From Chloroflexi bacterium AL-N1 (GTDB lineage Bacteria > Chloroflexota > Chloroflexia > Chloroflexales > Roseiflexaceae): DNA of 56,471 bases. How positions within the stretch are numbered: position 1 is the first letter of the stretch; each line of letters starts with the position of its first letter. Of this stretch, positions 8,845 to 18,300 are shown piece by piece. Position numbers and translations under genes: made by a program. The notes beneath the pieces were generated by a model. It made no database searches. It saw only the letters and a list, made by a program, of their open reading frames with translations, and had not been told where the DNA came from. The stretch is taken from assembly GCA_013122435.1 (NCBI GenBank), contig WYDT01000046.1, positions 1 through 56,471 on the forward strand, given 5' to 3'.

Positions 8845-9678
8845 ATGGGTCAAGGCGTCGTACAACCATTGGATCGGTCAAACAGGACAGGTAGCCTGAC
8901 GTGGGTAATCATGATTGCGCGTGTGTTGCTTGGTGCACTGCTCATTGTCAGCGTGGTGGTGCGCTTGATTGCTGGCGAGCAGAGTCTCGGCGGTTTTCCA
9001 CCCGCTGCTCAGGCGTGGCTCAGTGCTATGGATGCAACAGGCTACTTGCAGCCATTGTTACTCCTGACAGAGTTTACCGTCGGCATTGCACTCATCATCG
9101 GACGGTTTGTTCCATTAGCACTAATCGTCTTTGCACCAATACAGATCAACATCACACTCTTCCATCTATTTCTCGATCCACGTCCGATACGGCTGGTTCA
9201 GATTGTGTTGATGAGTGCAGCGTGTGTACTCCTTGCGTGGCATTACCGTCGTGCATTCTCACCGATCTTGCAGGCACCACCGCAGGCAACGTTGCTCACG
9301 CTACGGCGGGAAAACCAATCACGTGTGTCTATTGTTGCTCGCACGCTATTGGGAGTTTTGTTTGTCGTGACAGGTCTGGCAAAACTGCTCTTCGGTGGGC
9401 CGCAGGAACCAACTGCGTTTGTGCTCGCGATGCAGGAAACCGGCTATCTCTACACATTATTGGGGCTGTTGGAAGTGCTGGTGGGGCTGGCACTCATAAT
9501 CGGTCGGTTTGTACTATTGGCGCTGATCGTGCTGACACCATTGCTGGTCAACATCCTGGCCTATCACCTGTTTATCGAGCTGGCCTCACCATTGGCGCTG
9601 GTCGCTGTGCTGGCAACCATCGCTGCTGCGTATCTGACATGGCAGGAACGAGCCAGGGTTTTGCAGCAGAACATCTGA
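8845..9678 (+). CDS. DoxX-like membrane protein with internal duplication
   Basis: 277 residues, very hydrophobic, with about eight predicted transmembrane helices. The two halves are homologous: around residues 66-110 a segment with GIALIIGRFVPLALIVFAP is echoed around 202-245 by GLALIIGRFVLLALIVLTP, each followed by a short Leu/Phe-rich HLF motif. Each half therefore looks like one four-helix DoxX/DoxD-type unit, so the gene is an in-frame tandem duplication. DoxX relatives act in the membrane in oxidoreductase or oxidative-stress contexts, but no reaction can be assigned. An AATCGAGGAGACAACACC leader gives a strong ribosome site. Confidence 0.8.
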   Translation: MGQGVVQPLDRSNRTGSLTWVIMIARVLLGALLIVSVVVRLIAGEQSLGGFPPAAQAWLSAMDATGYLQPLLLLTEFTVGIALIIGRFVPLALIVFAPIQINITLFHLFLDPRPIRLVQIVLMSAACVLLAWHYRRAFSPILQAPPQATLLTLRRENQSRVSIVARTLLGVLFVVTGLAKLLFGGPQEPTAFVLAMQETGYLYTLLGLLEVLVGLALIIGRFVLLALIVLTPLLVNILAYHLFIELASPLALVAVLATIAAAYLTWQERARVLQQNI

Positions 9679-9792
9679 TTAGGCATGTTCTGTAGTAGTC
9701 ACCGTAATACATACCCATGCAGGAGATTCCACGGTGGCAACCATATAACCTGCCAAATATAGTAGTATAATTGAGATGGAATGTAGGTAAGA

Positions 9793-10354
9793 ATGTTCTA
9801 CGGCAGGTACCGTCAATATTTAGATCGCAGGGAACTAGTGTCAACGCAAAAAGACTGGTTCAGTTTTCAAGAGCAAATATGTGACCATTTTATTTCGCTA
9901 GGTGCTGATGCTCAAACAAATGTACGTATTGAGGGCATTAGAACTTGTCATGATATTGACGTATTCATTAAGGCCAAATTTCTCGGACAGAATATGATTT
10001 GGGTAATCGAAGCTAAACATTGGAAAAAACGGGTTAATAAGAGTCATGTACTAGCTTTAAGAACGATTGTTGATGATGTTGGCGCTGACTGCGGCTTTAT
10101 CGTTTCCACTAAAGGATTTCAATCTGGTACAAGGGCAATCAATAATCTATAATTTTCAACAGTTACAAAACTGGCTCAACCTAAATCTAAATTACTTTGA
10201 AGAAAAGTTACTCATCGCAGAATGGGAAATGTACAAGAATGGAAACTATGCTCCAGACACAGTAAGAACACCACCAGGAGAAACAACGACCACCGAAAAC
10301 TTAGCAAAAATTCAATATGCAATTCGAAAAGATCAACTAGAAGCGGAAGAGTGA
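9793..10354 (+). pseudogene. Frameshifted Mrr-like restriction endonuclease fragment
   Basis: Two overlapping reading frames make one protein. 9793-10152 encodes 119 residues with a PD-(D/E)XK-like nuclease core (CHDIDVFIKAKF, then WVIEAKHWKKRVNK, and DCGFIVSTKGFQSG), as in Mrr/restriction_endonuclease_like families. It stops right after RAINNL. The natural continuation (YNFQQLQNWLN and an acidic tail to 10354) is in another frame. The switch is in the A/T-rich stretch 10135-10152, so one small indel or a sequencing error would explain it. The segment is clearly more A/T-rich than the flanking genes, which suggests acquisition by transfer. The dangling tail has no start of its own. Confidence 0.7.
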
Positions 10355-10491
10355 ACTAATTTATCAAATAACTTAGTTTCCTGACTAATATGTTGCGGTC
10401 TAACTAGGCGCTGAAACGTATTCGTCATCATCCTTCTGAATTTCCACAAAGAGTTTTGCATTTGTTTCACCCTTCCTAGAACGAACAAGCA

Positions 10492-10974
10492 TCACACCTC
10501 ATCTTCTCGCGCAAGGTAGGCGACAATCCAATCGCGTGCCTGTTTTGCACGAGTCGGGTTGCGGCCTGCTGTGCTCACGGCGATGGTCATTTCGTCGTTG
10601 CGATACACCGCCGGCACGTGAAAGGTCCCTTCAGCTGGGTTGTCGACCACGTTGCACAGCAGGCCGCAATGTGCAGCATCCAATGCCACCTGAGCGTTCA
10701 CCTCACGTCGATTGGTTGCTGCAAAGACCAGATACAGTCCCTCTGGGGTATCCTGATCCAAGTCTCCAGGTTGGTAGACACGCTTCTCCCAGGTAAGGTG
10801 TTCTTCTTTCACCAACTGTTGCAATGCACGGGTGATAGCAGGACTAATGAGGTATACCAATGCACCCGCAGCCAACAGGCCTTGCACTTTGCGCTCAGCC
10901 ACTCGCCCCCCACCAATCACAATCGCAAAGATGCGCTGCGTGAGGGTGATAGGATAGGTAAACTGTTGAGACAT
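10492..10974 (-). CDS. Precorrin-2 dehydrogenase (SirC/CysG N-terminal type)
   Basis: NAD-dependent oxidation of precorrin-2 to sirohydrochlorin, shared by siroheme and cobalt-early B12 synthesis. The 160-residue protein is a stand-alone version of the N-terminal CysG/Met8 domain. It has the dinucleotide-binding VIGGGRVAERK (15-25), an FAATNRREVN segment, and the NVVDNPAEGTFHVPA signature that is diagnostic for the family. No ferrochelatase or methyltransferase domain is attached. It starts 32 nt after cbiO with a GGAG site and is the last gene of the minus-strand corrinoid series. Confidence 0.93.
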   Translation of the reverse strand: MSQQFTYPITLTQRIFAIVIGGGRVAERKVQGLLAAGALVYLISPAITRALQQLVKEEHLTWEKRVYQPGDLDQDTPEGLYLVFAATNRREVNAQVALDAAHCGLLCNVVDNPAEGTFHVPAVYRNDEMTIAVSTAGRNPTRAKQARDWIVAYLAREDEV

Positions 10975-11006
10975 AGCGTGCTCCAGCGAAGACCATAAAA
11001 TGGCTG

Positions 11007-11756
11007 TTATGGCTCATCCAGATACCACTGAATATCGAGCCCCGTACTTTCCAGAAAATCCTGATCATCAAAGATGCGATCAGGAGTGTCGACGCGTAAT
11101 ATACGCCCGGCTTGCATCACCACGATCAGGCTGGCCCAGTGGCGTGCCACTTCGATGTCGTGAGTACTCAATACGATTGTCTTTCCCAACGTTACCAGAC
11201 GATGGAAGATCCGAAAGACCTGTCGCCGCATCGACGGGTCGAGCCCAGACACAATCTCATCGGCCAGCAACACCTCAGGCTCCATCGCGAGGACTCCCGC
11301 CAATGCTACCCGTGTTTTTTGACCACTACTCAAAGCGTGGGTAGGTCGCTCCAACAGATCGGTGACCTCACACATGTCCGCAGCAGCCTGGACACGCGCT
11401 CGTGCTGTGGCTGTATCGAGACCAAGGTTGAGTGGCCCAAAGCTGATATCCTGAGATACACTGGCGCTAAAGAGCTGATCATCAGGATTCTGAAAAACGA
11501 GTCCCACACGACTGCGCCACACTTGAAGCATCCGACGGTCGTAGGTCATTGTCTGGCCATCGAGATGCACCGTGCCCCTATCAGGCTGCAAAATACCATT
11601 GCAATGCAGCAGGAGTGTTGATTTGCCTGAGCCGTTGTGACCAAGCAAGACGATTTTGCCACCAGCCGGTAGCTGCAATGTCACATCGTCCAGAGCTGAC
11701 TCTGAGTATCCTGGATAACGATATGATATATTGTTGAGTTCGAGTACGGGTATCAT
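11007..11756 (-). CDS. cbiO: Cobalt ECF-type importer ATPase CbiO
   Basis: ATP-binding subunit of the CbiMNQO cobalt uptake system. 249 residues counted from the ATG at 11756, which fits homologues (MIPVLELNNISYRYPG); an in-frame ATG at 11771 would add five residues. Walker A is LGHNGSGKST, the ABC signature is LSSGQKTRVALAG, Walker B is VLLADEIVSGLD, and a switch histidine is in LSTHDIE. It lies downstream of cbiM, cbiN and cbiQ but is separated from cbiQ by a hairpin-rich gap of about 135 bp. No good Shine-Dalgarno is visible at either start. Confidence 0.93.
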   Translation of the reverse strand: MIPVLELNNISYRYPGYSESALDDVTLQLPAGGKIVLLGHNGSGKSTLLLHCNGILQPDRGTVHLDGQTMTYDRRMLQVWRSRVGLVFQNPDDQLFSASVSQDISFGPLNLGLDTATARARVQAAADMCEVTDLLERPTHALSSGQKTRVALAGVLAMEPEVLLADEIVSGLDPSMRRQVFRIFHRLVTLGKTIVLSTHDIEVARHWASLIVVMQAGRILRVDTPDRIFDDQDFLESTGLDIQWYLDEP

Positions 11757-11779
11757 AGTGCACTCAACCATCGCCCGCC

Positions 11780-11870
11780 GCTCAAGCAGCAGGCTTCAAC
11801 AACTCCGCCTGCTCAAGCAGGCTATATTCGAGTTCATCATACCTAGCGCGGGGCTTTAGTCCCGCGCGGC
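11780..11870. repeat. Cluster of REP-like hairpins between cbiQ and cbiO
   Basis: The gap holds palindromic units in series: a CCCGCCGCT...AGCAGC element, a near-perfect GCCTGCT CAAGCAGGC hairpin, and a GCGCGGGGCT TTAGTCCCGCGC hairpin. The same vocabulary (GCCTGCTnnAGCAGGC and CCCGC...GCGGG with a TTAG/TCAG loop) recurs at 22843-23136, so this belongs to a dispersed family. It may act as an mRNA stabiliser or attenuator inside the cbi operon. Confidence 0.7.
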
Positions 11871-11891
11871 TTGATCCAAGGAAAGACCTCA

Positions 11892-12665
11892 TCACAATAC
11901 AAATCTCACAAGAAGCATAGTCGTGCCAATCGCTACGGCCAGCCACAACATATGCTTGCTGCGTTGATAGCGAAGCGGCAGCACTCGTAAGGTTCCGGCA
12001 TAACCACGACTATCAAGTGCTGTTTGTAAGCGCTGACTACGGCGATACGCATCAATAAAGAGCTGACTGCCCAGCGTACCAGCGCTCATCATACCGCGCC
12101 AGAATGTCCGATAGCCCAGACGGCTATCCTGTGACACACGCATGCGGTTCAAGCTCTCCAAAAGCGTAAAAATAAACCGATAAATGACTGTCATCAGGTC
12201 GATCAGCAAAGCCGGTACGCGCAAACGCTGCAATAAGTTGATGATATCGATCAATGGGGTGGTCATGGCCAGAAAATTCATGGCGGCAGCACTCCCCAAT
12301 GCTCTGGTCACTAATAACACTGCTGTAGCAACAGCGGAAGGGCTGCTGCTCACCCACACTGAACCAACCTGCCACGCCCAGCTTGTGCCTAACACCGGTG
12401 GGTCAGTGCTAAAACTCAGCGCAATGCCCACAACAGCCAGACAGAGAAACATTCCTTCGGCCAGCAGCACACGCCCAAACGCCTGCTTTGGCACACCAGC
12501 CCAGTGTGTCGTCAGAATCCACATCCAACCGATGGCAACGACCCCAACCAACGGACGATTGAGCAACAAACAGAGCACAATCACGAGTACTGCTAATCCG
12601 GCCTTCTGAGCAGGATCAACACTGCGAAGACGATTCGTGTAGGCATATCGGTCAATGATATGCAT
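11892..12665 (-). CDS. cbiQ: Cobalt ECF-type importer transmembrane subunit CbiQ
   Basis: Integral membrane T-component that couples CbiO ATP hydrolysis to the substrate-binding CbiMN. 257 residues with clusters of hydrophobic helices around 25-50, 60-80, 105-130 and 235-255. Near the C-terminus are coupling-helix-like motifs with Ala-Arg/Ser-Arg pairs (RRSQRLQTALDSRGY) typical of the family. It is placed 31 nt after cbiN in the canonical order cbiM-N-Q-O. Confidence 0.92.
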   Translation of the reverse strand: MHIIDRYAYTNRLRSVDPAQKAGLAVLVIVLCLLLNRPLVGVVAIGWMWILTTHWAGVPKQAFGRVLLAEGMFLCLAVVGIALSFSTDPPVLGTSWAWQVGSVWVSSSPSAVATAVLLVTRALGSAAAMNFLAMTTPLIDIINLLQRLRVPALLIDLMTVIYRFIFTLLESLNRMRVSQDSRLGYRTFWRGMMSAGTLGSQLFIDAYRRSQRLQTALDSRGYAGTLRVLPLRYQRSKHMLWLAVAIGTTMLLVRFVL

Positions 12666-12696
12666 ACATTATCGACCAAGGCCAAAGAGTGTACAA

Positions 12697-13023
12697 CTAC
12701 TCGTTGCTATCGTTGCCATGCGTATATCTTCTTTCGCCACGCTTCAGGCCGAAAAAGTAGCCGATTACGCCTGCACCAATAGCCGCCTGCAAAGCGAAAA
12801 GTAAGCTCTCTGTCTCACCACCAGGTGGCTCCCACAATGGTTCAAACCATGGTTCAACGTCAGGATTAATCGTCGTGATAATACCTTCCGCAGCGCCATC
12901 AGCACCACCAAACTCTGAGCCGGGATGCAGGAACAGCGGCACAATCGCCAGGACAACAATCGTCAGAATCAACAACCAGATCGTTGTAGTGCACATAGGT
13001 TTTGATGTTTCACGTGATGTCAT
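12697..13023 (-). CDS. cbiN: Cobalt transport protein CbiN
   Basis: Small membrane subunit that works with CbiM in cobalt capture. The start is set at the ATG 13021-13023, 1 nt after the cbiM stop, because the end of cbiM supplies an AAAGGAG ribosome site 8 nt upstream; this gives 108 residues. A longer frame back to 13083 would overlap cbiM and lacks that signal. The protein has two transmembrane segments (about 13-32 and 76-95) flanking an extracytoplasmic loop with FGGADGAAEG and a Pro/Glu-rich PWFEPLWEPPGGE stretch, the standard CbiN layout. Confidence 0.93.
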   Translation of the reverse strand: MTSRETSKPMCTTTIWLLILTIVVLAIVPLFLHPGSEFGGADGAAEGIITTINPDVEPWFEPLWEPPGGETESLLFALQAAIGAGVIGYFFGLKRGERRYTHGNDSNE

Positions 13024-13024
13024 C

Positions 13025-13786
13025 TCACACTCCTTTGACGCCAAGCGATTGCAGTTCAGTGGTCGCCGTGGTACGCAGCGCATTCAAGATCAGCACGGTC
13101 AGAATACCCTCACTAATGGACAACGGGATCTGAGTTATCGCAAATACCGCACTAAATTCAGCAAATGATGCCAACACACCACCAACCGGATCGGGATATG
13201 CCAAGGCCAACTGCAATGATGTCGTGACATAAGTCAGGAGATTGGCAAGGGCCGCCGCACAGAACACCACCAGCGCAAAGGGCGCCCGATTTTGCAACAG
13301 GTGCCACACCCCCCACGCGACGAGCGGGCCAACAATGCCCATGCTCACCGTGTTCGCACCAAGAGTCGTCAGACCGCCGTGGGCCAGCAACAACGCCTGA
13401 AAGAGCAACACAATCGCACCCAACACACTCATCACACCAGGGCCAAAGAGCATCGCCCCAAGACCTGTTCCCGTCGGGTGGCTGCTCGAGCCGGTCACAC
13501 TGGGAATTTTCAGCGCACTAAGCACAAAGGCAAACGCACCAGCCAGACCAAGCAAAAATCGTGTTTCAGGCTTTTCAGCAACGAGCTGGCGAATACGACG
13601 AAACCCCACAATCCAGAACGGAATGGCTACGGCGAACCAGATAGCAGACCAGATCGGAGGCAGAAACCCCTCCATAATGTGCATCTCAGTCGGTTTTGCC
13701 CACACAATCTGCACATTGATAAACCAGAGCGCCACCATACCGCAACCCAACTGCAGCCATCGTACAAACGGCCTAGGTGATAGCAT
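13025..13786 (-). CDS. cbiM: Cobalt-specificity membrane protein CbiM
   Basis: Substrate-specific S-component of the cobalt importer. The start chosen is ATG 13786, which has a TAAGGAGGG ribosome site 8 nt upstream that overlaps the cbiB stop; a frame open to 13822 is ignored. It encodes 253 residues, with a signal-like first helix followed by AKPTEMHIMEGFLPP. The mature N-terminus MHIMEGFLP carries the metal-binding His expected for CbiM/NikM. Further helices include SSHPTGTGLGAMLFGPGVM, the second family signature. Cobalt rather than nickel is inferred from the B12 context. Confidence 0.95.
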   Translation of the reverse strand: MLSPRPFVRWLQLGCGMVALWFINVQIVWAKPTEMHIMEGFLPPIWSAIWFAVAIPFWIVGFRRIRQLVAEKPETRFLLGLAGAFAFVLSALKIPSVTGSSSHPTGTGLGAMLFGPGVMSVLGAIVLLFQALLLAHGGLTTLGANTVSMGIVGPLVAWGVWHLLQNRAPFALVVFCAAALANLLTYVTTSLQLALAYPDPVGGVLASFAEFSAVFAITQIPLSISEGILTVLILNALRTTATTELQSLGVKGV

Positions 13787-13797
13787 AAACTCCCTCC

Positions 13798-14736
13798 TTA
13801 TAAATGTATCGAAACCTTCCAATGCTGTTCCTTCTTGATCTGTTTAAGGATGGTATTTCCCGTAAACAGTACACCTACCGTCAGCCCTACCGCCCGGCGA
13901 ACGATCCGGCGTGCCTCCGCCAACATCACCACATCAGGGGTTTGTGAGCCATCCCCAAGGCTGTAGTGGTCACGCTTGGTGAGCGTGGTGTCAAGCGCAC
14001 CCGCCATCGTCGCCATAGGCCAACTGGCGTTGGGTGATGCTGTACGCCCCTGATCGCGCATAGCCACCCGCAACGCCACAGCACCACGCCCATTGGTGAC
14101 CTGCGCTGCTAGAGCGATAAGCACCGCCGTTAGTCGCGCAGGAGCAATGTTCAACAGATCGTCGCAGCGAGCAGCGGCCTTGCCCAGATACTCATAGCGC
14201 TCGTTGCGATACCCCCACATGCTGTCGGCAGTGTTGCACACGCGATACACAACGAGTCCCGGCAGGCCACCCAGCAGATACCACCACAGCGGCGCCATCA
14301 TACTATCCGAGAGGTTCTCGGCCAGCGACTCGATGGCGGCAGCGGAGATCTCGGCCTTACTCAGATCATCGGTTGGTCGGCTGACGAGGTGCCAGCCCAG
14401 AAGCCGCCGCGCCTCCACCAGATCATCACGCTCTAAAGCTGCCTGCACCTCGCCAACTGCCCGATCCAGCCCACGATAGGCCAGTAGTGTCGAGGCGAGT
14501 GCACCCTGCACTAGTGGCTGGCGTGGCACCAGCGATGCCAGAGCACCACCCAGCACCATCCCACCTGTGAGCCACCCGGCCCCCCAAGCCAATCGTGGCA
14601 CCGCTCGTTCTGGAGCCAGTCGCTCTCCTACCACAAACCAACGCCCTATCAGCACCACCGGATGGACACCGGTGGGCAACTCATCGAGCAGTTGGTCCAA
14701 CGTCAGCGCAAAGAGAAGCGTCGTAGGGGCGTTCAT
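13798..14736 (-). CDS. cbiB: Adenosylcobinamide-phosphate synthase (CbiB/CobD)
   Basis: Membrane enzyme that attaches aminopropanol (or its phosphate) to adenosylcobyric acid. Starting from ATG 14736 it has 312 residues beginning MNAPTTLLFALTLDQLLDELP; the open frame runs on to 14880 but that part overlaps the adenosyltransferase gene and is not family-like. Hallmarks are HPVVLIGR, SRPTDDLSKAEISAAAIESLAENLSDS and the NTADSMWGY motif. The start codon sits at the centre of a 38-bp perfect palindrome, and the only ribosome-site candidate (AGGGGCG) is part of it. The stop overlaps the cbiM ribosome site. Confidence 0.92.
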   Translation of the reverse strand: MNAPTTLLFALTLDQLLDELPTGVHPVVLIGRWFVVGERLAPERAVPRLAWGAGWLTGGMVLGGALASLVPRQPLVQGALASTLLAYRGLDRAVGEVQAALERDDLVEARRLLGWHLVSRPTDDLSKAEISAAAIESLAENLSDSMMAPLWWYLLGGLPGLVVYRVCNTADSMWGYRNERYEYLGKAAARCDDLLNIAPARLTAVLIALAAQVTNGRGAVALRVAMRDQGRTASPNASWPMATMAGALDTTLTKRDHYSLGDGSQTPDVVMLAEARRIVRRAVGLTVGVLFTGNTILKQIKKEQHWKVSIHL

Positions 14737-14755
14737 ATGAACGCCCCTACGACGC
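14718..14755. repeat. 38-bp perfect palindrome spanning pduO stop and cbiB start
   Basis: Every base from 14718 pairs with its partner up to 14755; the centre is between 14736 and 14737 (half-site GCGTCGTAGGGGCGTTCAT). On the minus strand it supplies the TAG stop of the adenosyltransferase (14747-14749) and the ATG of cbiB (14734-14736). Palindromes of GTAGGGGC/GCCCCTAC type are common REP-like elements in several phyla. No second copy was seen in this window. Confidence 0.9.
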
Positions 14756-15310
14756 CGAAGAACCGCCCATCCTGGGGCTGTCCCATGCCACATCCGCAAC
14801 ACCCGACCGGGCATTCGCCGACCGGGCCATGGTAAATAACAGATCCGACAGACGATTGAGATAAGTAATGACATGTGCATTCACGGTTTCCTCGCGCGCC
14901 AGACTCACCACGTGGCGCTCAGCCCGACGGCAGATCGTACGCGCCAGATGCAGATGCGCTGCGGCAGGCGTACCACCGGGCAAAATAAATTGTCGTAGCG
15001 GTTCTAACTCATCCGTCAAACGGTCGATGGTCTCCTCCAGAAACGCCACCTGAGCCAGGTTCACTCGTGGGATGTTGGGCGAGTCCTCCACCGCCGTCAG
15101 GTCTGAGCCAACCACAAAGAGCGTGTTCTGCACCTCGGCCAGCACTTGATCGAGTTCGGCGTTAAGGCCACTGGCCCGCGCCACCCCAATTGCAGCATTG
15201 CACTCATCAACCGTGCCATAAGCCTGGATACGCAGCGCATCCTTGGGAACACGCGCCCCACCCCACATACCTGTCTCACCACTATCACCAGTTTTGGTAT
15301 AGATCTTCAT
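14747..15310 (-). CDS. pduO: PduO-type cob(I)alamin adenosyltransferase
   Basis: Transfers the adenosyl group of ATP to cob(I)alamin or a cob(I)yrinate derivative. 187 residues beginning MKIYTKTGDSGETGMWGGARV, which contains the N-terminal ATP-binding TKTGD motif of the PduO/MMAB family. AYGTVDECNAAIG and CRRAERHVVSL (with the catalytic Arg and Glu) follow. It lies 25 nt after cobN with a GGAG site. The last residues (SSAS) and the stop come from the 38-bp palindrome, so the C-terminus may have been remodelled by insertion of that element. A second, unrelated adenosyltransferase (CobO type) is encoded 4 kb upstream. Confidence 0.94.
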   Translation of the reverse strand: MKIYTKTGDSGETGMWGGARVPKDALRIQAYGTVDECNAAIGVARASGLNAELDQVLAEVQNTLFVVGSDLTAVEDSPNIPRVNLAQVAFLEETIDRLTDELEPLRQFILPGGTPAAAHLHLARTICRRAERHVVSLAREETVNAHVITYLNRLSDLLFTMARSANARSGVADVAWDSPRMGGSSAS

Positions 15311-15334
15311 GGAAAAAACTCCTTCGTTTTACTA

Positions 15335-18300
15335 CTAATATTCTTGCCGCCGTCGCAATTCACTTAGCCCAAGTGATTCGGCAGCCTTTAGTAATTGTAA
15401 ATCAAGTGGGTCGGGATCTTGCCACAACCCACGATCAACTGCTTCTAACAGACGCTCCGCCACCGACTGCCAGGCCCACGGATTGCTGTCGGCAAAGAAC
15501 TGTTGCATCTCCTCATTGCGGAGATATTCATCGGCAATAGTGTGGTACATCCAATCATCGAGAACCTGGGCCGTCGCATCGTAGCCAAACAGATAATCAA
15601 CGGTGGCAGCGACTTCCAACGCGCCCTTGTACCCGTGGCGGCGCATGCTCTCGATCCACTTGGGATTCACCACCCGACTGCGAAACACACGGCGCGCTTC
15701 TTCACGCAGATCGCGCGTGTGAGGTCGCTGCGGATTGCTGCTGTCGCCAAAATAGCGACGCGGGTTTTGCCCACTCAACGCCCGGATCGTCGCGATCATG
15801 CCGCCGTGAAATTGCAAATAGTCGTCGCTGTCAAAAATGTCATGTTCGCGATTGTCCTGGTTTTTGGTCGCGACCTGCACACCACTCAGCGCCTGACCAA
15901 AAGCCTCGTGTGCAGGGGTGCCCTGCTCGTCTGCGGTGTAGGCGTACCCACCCCACGTGATGTAGGCCCGCGCAAAGTCGGTTTCGTCCAGCCAGTTTTG
16001 CGCGTCGATCAGCGGCAGAATACCCGCACCATAGCTCCCCGGTTTACAGCCAAAGATGCGATAACGAGACTGTTGAGCAGCAAGCTCTTGCACCAGCCCT
16101 TCGCGCAACAATTGTTCTTCGGCTTCCACTGCACGCTTGCGCGGGAAGTTCTGATCGAGTGGTTCGTCCAGCGCAATCACTGCCTGTGTGGCCTGGTCGA
16201 GTAGCGTGATCAGGTGAGGGAAGGCGTCGCGAAAGAACCCACTGATGCGGCAGACCACATCGACACGTGGGCGGCCCAACTCCGCCAGCGGAATTACTTC
16301 GACGCCAACCACACGCCGATTCTCGTGTTGCCACGTCGGACGCACACCCAGCAACGCCAGCACCTGAGCAATATCGTCACCCGAGGTTCGCATGGCGCTG
16401 GTGCCCCAGATACTAATGCCAACGCTCTCAGGGTAGCGCCCTTCCTCGACCTGATAGCGCCGTAGCAACGTGTCTGCAAGGCCCTGCCCGACCTGCCACG
16501 CCGCCACACTTGGCAGTGCCCGTGGATCGACCGCGTAGAAGTTGCGGCCTGTCGGCAGTACATGAGCCATGCCACGGGTCGGCGCACCACTCGGCCCGGC
16601 AGGCACATGGCCGCCGTTGAGTGCATGGAGCAGGTGTACAATCTCGTCGTGCGCGCCCTCGTGCAGTTTGGGCACAATCTGTTCACAGGCGAAGTGTAGC
16701 GCTGCTGCGATAGACTGTCTGGCAAGCGATTGATGCGGTAGGCGAATATCGATAATGCCATCGATCTGTTCCGCATCCCAATCCTGTGTGTTCAGCAAAC
16801 CCAATAAGTGTTTACACTCAGCTTCGATAAAGGCAATCATATCGGCATTGGTGTGCAGTAGACGATCACTCGCTGGCTGGCTCACGCCAACCGCCTCGCG
16901 CCGTCGCCCCGGCTGCTCTTGCAGCGCTTGCCAATCCTCACCATGAGCTTGTGCAACGGCATGCGCGAGACTCGGCACATGTAAGTTGGGCAATTTGAGT
17001 AAGTGAAAGATCAGTTCAACTAATTGATCATCCTCCGGCATCGTGCCCAGAATATGCAATCCATCCCGGATCTGCGCGCCGGTCAACTCACACAGATAGC
17101 CTTCGATATCCTCCAGCAGATGCGCGACCTCGTTGCCTTCGAGTTCGGCAAAGGCCGTCGGGGTGCCATCTTCAAGGAAGGAACCATCCCAGTCGTGCGT
17201 GTGATCGCCGTGGTCGGCCTTGAGAATGTAGCTCAGATCGTCATCGAGTTTGCTCTTCTGCACGGCATCCCAGATCTGGCGTTGCAACAGCGGGAGTTTG
17301 GACGGATCGAGCTTCTCGACCTGATAGTACTCATCAACCAATTGCGCGAGTTCGGCCAGATCGCCATAGCTGCCTGCGCTTGTCATCGGCGGCGTCATAT
17401 GGTCAACGATGACCGCATGGGTACGGCGTTTGGCCTGGTTGCCCTCACCCGGATCGTTGATGATAAACGGGTAGATCAGCGGCAGATCGTCGAGAAACAG
17501 GTCGGGAAAACAATCACTCCCCAGCCCAACACCCTTGCCGGGGAGCCATTCCAACGTGCCGTGTTTGCCGACATGCACAATCGCATCAGCCTGCCAGGTG
17601 TCGCGTAGCCAGCGGTAGAGCACATGGTAGTTGTGGGGCGGCGGCAGATCCGGCTGGTGATAGATCGCGTTGGGGTCCATATGATAGCCACGGGGTGGTT
17701 GCAACGCCACAAATATGTTGTTAAAGGAAAGCCCAGCCAGTGCGAACGCATCGTCGTGCACATATGCCTTGCCAGGAGGAGCCTCCCATTGCCGCACAAC
17801 ATCCCGCTGGCGCGACTCAGGGAGATCGGCGAACCAGGTCTCGTACTGCGCGACTGGCACCTGAAATGCCTGGCTGAGTTGGGTTTCGGTCAGCCATGTC
17901 TGGTCATAGGAACAGCGGTCGATCAGGTCGAGGAGCAACTGATCGCTGGTCGCGGGCAACGTGCTGATGGTGTAGCCCTGTTCGCGCATGGTGTGTAACA
18001 ACCGTAACAACGAGGCCGGGGCATCCAGACCAACAGCGTTGCCGACACGGGCAGCCTTGGCGCTGCTGTTCGTCAGCACAAAGGCGATACGCTTTTCCGC
18101 ATTGGGTTTGTGACGCAGTGCTACAGTGCGGCGTACCAACCCCACCAGCCGCTCGATCCGTTCGAGGTCGGGCATGTAACGTGATCCAGCAGACTCGTCA
18201 GATGCCTCTTTGAAGGAGATTGGCACCGTGATGATGCGACCATCAAACTCAGGAATCGCCACATTCATGGCCGTATCGAGCGGACCCAGACCGCGCCCCG

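Noticed and set aside
10067..10354. A separate 95-residue gene
   Set aside because: It is the displaced C-terminal part of the nuclease-like gene; it overlaps the first part and has no ribosome site.
13025..13822. Longer start for CbiM at 13822
   Set aside because: The extra residues overlap cbiB and the AAGGAGG site clearly points to ATG 13786.
15503..16204. Long open frame on the plus strand opposite cobN
   Set aside because: It is an antisense shadow of a very well supported cobN; its translation has no recognisable domain and lacks a start signal.
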